From Granulosicoccus sp965214025 (GTDB taxonomy: Bacteria > Pseudomonadota > Gammaproteobacteria > Granulosicoccales > Granulosicoccaceae): a stretch of DNA of 64,000 nucleotides. The stretch is from the NCBI GenBank assembly GCA_965214025.1, contig CBDCAW010000071.1, positions 55,031 through 119,030 on the forward strand, in the 5' to 3' direction. Below, one piece after another: positions 62,320-64,000 of this stretch; the first letter of the stretch is position 1; the number at the start of each line of letters is the position of its first letter. Below the pieces are notes generated by a model. The model searched no databases and was not told the origin of the DNA. It saw only the letters and a program-made list of their open reading frames with translations. The position numbers were made by a program, and so were the translations under genes.

Positions 62320-62433
62320 GTGGTCAGCGAAAGCTCGCTCGCAGGAATACCGCCGCACGGGACAGATTCACCCAGCGGTGAACTTCTGAAAGAGAAATTC
62401 GACGCATTGCCAGGATTCACCGGATCGCGCATT

Positions 62434-62652
62434 TCAATACGAGGAATTGGGCGCACTGTCCGGATTCATCTCGTCGTGGACCTCATCCGGATCGATATCG
62501 TTGACCAGCAGTATCTCGCGTACCGCGTCGATATCTGCCAGCGTCTTCTCCACACGACCGGCGAAATCGAACTCGTTCACCTCGATGCGCCGGGGCATGT
62601 AGCTGAAGGCCACCTTGAGGGCGTGCAAGGTATCGTCGTCTACGTTGCTCAT
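62434..62652 (-). CDS. Small hypothetical protein, lexA operon
   Basis: 72 residues: SNVDDDTLHALKVAFSYMPRRIEVNEFDFAGRVEKTLADIDAVREILLVNDIDPDEVHDEM and a short tail. Acidic, helical, soluble. Its ATG overlaps the stop of the upstream small ORF as TGATG, and that ORF in turn follows lexA without a gap. I do not recognise a family. Likely co-transcribed with lexA and so possibly damage-inducible. Confidence 0.65.
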   Translation of the reverse strand: MSNVDDDTLHALKVAFSYMPRRIEVNEFDFAGRVEKTLADIDAVREILLVNDIDPDEVHDEMNPDSAPNSSY

Positions 62653-62846
62653 CAAAGCTCCCGATGGCCTTCGACTGTCAAGGAGAAATGCCGGGCATCG
62701 AACGCCACGCACTCACGGGTGGCATCGAGATCATCAGGTGCCGCAGTATAGCTCCAGGCACTATCCACGATGAGTTGCGGCCCCGCCTGCACATCGAAGA
62801 AGCTCGATAGTATTCGGGCACGATCGCGTTGCTCCAGGTCGATCAG
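62652..62846 (-). CDS. Small ORF overlapping the lexA stop
   Basis: 64 codons, open between the lexA stop and the next small gene, with a start problem: the frame begins inside TACTGATC at the lexA stop, where only CTG is available; the first standard start is GTG at 62792. The product (IDLEQRDRARILSSFFDV, then AGPQLIVDSAWSYTAAPDDLDATRECVAFDARHFSLTVEG) has normal codon use for this genome. Translational coupling to lexA on the CTGA overlap is a reasonable guess. No family recognised. Confidence 0.5.
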   Translation of the reverse strand: MIDLEQRDRARILSSFFDVQAGPQLIVDSAWSYTAAPDDLDATRECVAFDARHFSLTVEGHREL

Positions 62847-63526
62847 TAACTACGTAGCTGACCGACGAGCACACCTTGAATACTGACCCTCGCAGCACTG
62901 TAGCGCATCGTCTGCATGGACTTGTTCTCCGGTATCAATTCCACCAGGCCCTCGCTCACCTGCCCGAGGCGCTTGAGTGTGGCTTCGAGACCATCGATCA
63001 GTGCCACCACGATATCGCCGGTATTCGCGGTATCCTGCTTGCGCAGGATGACGGTATCACCATCGAGAATGCCGACATCGACCATGGAATCGCCGGTGAC
63101 GCGCAAGGCATAGCGGCCGGGGCCGATGAAGAATTCCGCCAGATCGAGGTAGTTTTGATCTTCTACCGCCTCGATGGGCAACCCGGCGGCGATCCGGCCT
63201 ACCAGCGGCATGCGGAAGTCGCCTGTCGTTACCTCTGCCGGCAAAGGCTTGAAATCGATCACGTTGCTCTGCTCTTCGCGCGGTGCCGAGGGTGGCGGGA
63301 TCTCCACACCGGCGATGCGCAGGCCACGCCAGCCCTGACCGACGCGCTCGAGCCGCTGCTTGCGGATCAACGACTGCACATAACGGTGTACCGTACCCTT
63401 GGACTTCAGGCGCAGACCAAGGGCCAGCTCCGCGATGGTCGGGGACACGCCGTTGACTCGAATATGGGCCTCGATAGCCCCCAGCACGCGGGTTTCAAGA
63501 TGCGTGAGCGGTTGAGTACCTGGCAT
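62843..63526 (-). CDS. lexA: LexA-type SOS repressor
   Basis: 227 residues. N-terminal winged helix (LETRVLGAIEAHIRVNGVSPTIAELALGLRLKSKGTVHRYVQSLI), the Ala-Gly cleavage site in VGRIAAGLPIEA, serine in GDSMVDVGILDGD and lysine in LEATLKRLG. The GTVHRYVQ recognition helix differs strongly from E. coli LexA, so a different operator is expected. ATG 63526 was chosen because upstream codons belong to a decayed transposase frame. A GTTC-N7-GTTC element overlaps the ribosome-binding site. Confidence 0.93.
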   Translation of the reverse strand: MPGTQPLTHLETRVLGAIEAHIRVNGVSPTIAELALGLRLKSKGTVHRYVQSLIRKQRLERVGQGWRGLRIAGVEIPPPSAPREEQSNVIDFKPLPAEVTTGDFRMPLVGRIAAGLPIEAVEDQNYLDLAEFFIGPGRYALRVTGDSMVDVGILDGDTVILRKQDTANTGDIVVALIDGLEATLKRLGQVSEGLVELIPENKSMQTMRYSAARVSIQGVLVGQLRSY

Positions 63527-63529
63527 GAC

Positions 63530-63544
63530 GTTCTCCAAATGTTC
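63530..63544 (-). promoter_or_regulatory. Candidate LexA operator (GTTC-N7-GTTC)
   Basis: GTTC at 63530-63533 and 63541-63544 with 7 bases between, directly before the lexA ATG. This is the form of the alphaproteobacterial LexA box. On the gene strand it reads as a GGAGAAC direct repeat, so one copy also serves as ribosome-binding site; coincidence is possible. Confidence 0.4.
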
Positions 63545-63646
63545 TCCTCCCGCAGCATAGAGAAGCATGGGCGAACTTTCAACGCATTTTCGCAGCGTCA
63601 CCGCCGCCAGGAGAGCATCAGCGACCATCGTATCCACAGGGATGTA

Positions 63647-63800
63647 TCCACCGATGCGCTCAAATTCCTTCGACGCGCCCACGGGACGCGCCCACCGTGT
63701 AAGGCGAGCAGTCGAACCCAGACAGCCACCGGTCGCGCTCGCGTATCATCCGATACGACAGCTCGTTGCAGTAGTTCCAGACCTGATTGGTCTCGATTTT
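63647..63800 (-). pseudogene. tnpB (IS200/IS605-type) N-terminal remnant
   Basis: Minus-strand translation KIETNQVWNYCNELSYRMIRERDRWLSGF then YTVGAS matches the beginning of OrfB/TnpB-family proteins (NxVWNYCNELSY...RWLSGFD...AGASKEFxRIG). The frame is broken by a 13-bp tandem duplication at 63672-63697 (two near-identical copies, GACGCGCCCAC shared); removing one copy restores TVGASKEFERIG. Nothing TnpB-like follows, so the rest is lost. It sits between lexA and the next divergent gene. Confidence 0.7.
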
Positions 63801-63841
63801 CCTCTCCTCCCTCAAGGAACGGGCTTCCAGAGGACGTTTCG

Positions 63842-64000
63842 ATGAATGCAAACGGGAAACACGGGGCGGCCCATGCACCGTCCGGCTGGTTGGCGGCGGA
63901 TCAATCGGCCGTCAACGCGGATGCTGAGCGACGCGTGGTCGCGCTACCCGGAGACGAGCGCTGGCGGGCCACACCGAATGGCGCTCTGGAGCTTCACATT
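63842..64000 (+). CDS. 5' part of an unknown gene, cut by the window end
   Basis: 53 codons from ATG 63842, preceded by AGAGGAC about 7 bases upstream. The reading runs open to the last base: NANGKHGAAHAPSGWLAA, then VNADAERRVVALPGDERWRATPNGALELHI. It shows no signal peptide or recognised motif. Divergent from lexA, so it could share SOS control, but I found no convincing operator for it. Confidence 0.5.
   Translation, partial: MNANGKHGAAHAPSGWLAADQSAVNADAERRVVALPGDERWRATPNGALELHI

Noticed and set aside
63690..63720. tRNA T-arm-like GGGTTCGACTGC on the minus strand
   Set aside because: No matching stem and no acceptor, D-arm or anticodon arm around it; the stretch reads as tnpB remnant.

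Overview
The window is a chromosomal segment of a GC-rich Proteobacterium, most likely a gammaproteobacterium. This rests on Hfq/HflX, a ZrgA-type zinc operon, several gammaproteobacterial DUF families, an hrcA-grpE-dnaK-dnaJ locus, CtaA/COX15 and a diverged LexA. Genes are tightly packed, often with ATGA/GTGA/TGATG overlaps. I saw no rRNA, tRNA, CRISPR array, prophage or intact insertion sequence, although remnants of mobile or accessory DNA are present.

Layout. 0-1 kb: hfq and the 5' part of hflX. 1.3-8.2 kb: a secreted anchored protein, then prpE-pccB-pccA-mce, which take propionate to (R)-methylmalonyl-CoA. The second half of that pathway (both mutase subunits and the MeaB chaperone) lies at 35-39.9 kb, so the window encodes the whole route to succinyl-CoA. 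8.2-16 kb: a secreted PQQ-type sugar dehydrogenase, small secreted proteins, a decayed island (11.5-13.05 kb), a GFA-fold DUF6151 protein and a Tat-exported PhoX phosphatase. 16.4-21.9 kb: a sugar operon (binding protein, permease, ATPase, a P-loop kinase fused to a ROK kinase, class II aldolase). 22-26.8 kb: a DUF115 (Maf/MptE-like) protein, a PP2C phosphatase and CcmI. 26.8-32.3 kb: the heat-shock locus on the minus strand. 32.4-35 kb: ispG and a stand-alone MnmC2-like oxidoreductase.

40-47 kb: DUF2288/DUF2959, apt, a ComEA-like protein, a YafD-like phosphatase with a YqjE/YqjD-like membrane-stress cluster, an AI-2E permease and heme A synthase. 47-50.6 kb: DUF3047 and a patatin with two cyclic-nucleotide domains. 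50.8-54.7 kb: a zinc operon (His-rich protein, ZrgA, ABC ATPase, a 39-residue ORF, FtsX-like permease, DUF3299). 54.9-64 kb: an EamA transporter divergent from a MocR regulator, fdhD, DUF2853, a large protein with a RelA/SpoT-like HD domain, nth, and lexA with two small downstream genes, bordered by a tnpB remnant.

Most noteworthy: (i) the kinase-ROK fusion between a sugar importer and a class II aldolase, which could make a 1,6-bisphosphate and cleave it within one operon; (ii) the 798-residue HD protein with a second, degenerate HD-like segment; (iii) a 39-aa ORF coupled by ATGA on both sides inside the zinc operon, and a C12 tract just upstream of zrgA; (iv) short tandem arrays of unrelated unit length, three of which begin at a gene's stop codon; (v) two previously untracked-size genes coupled to lexA.
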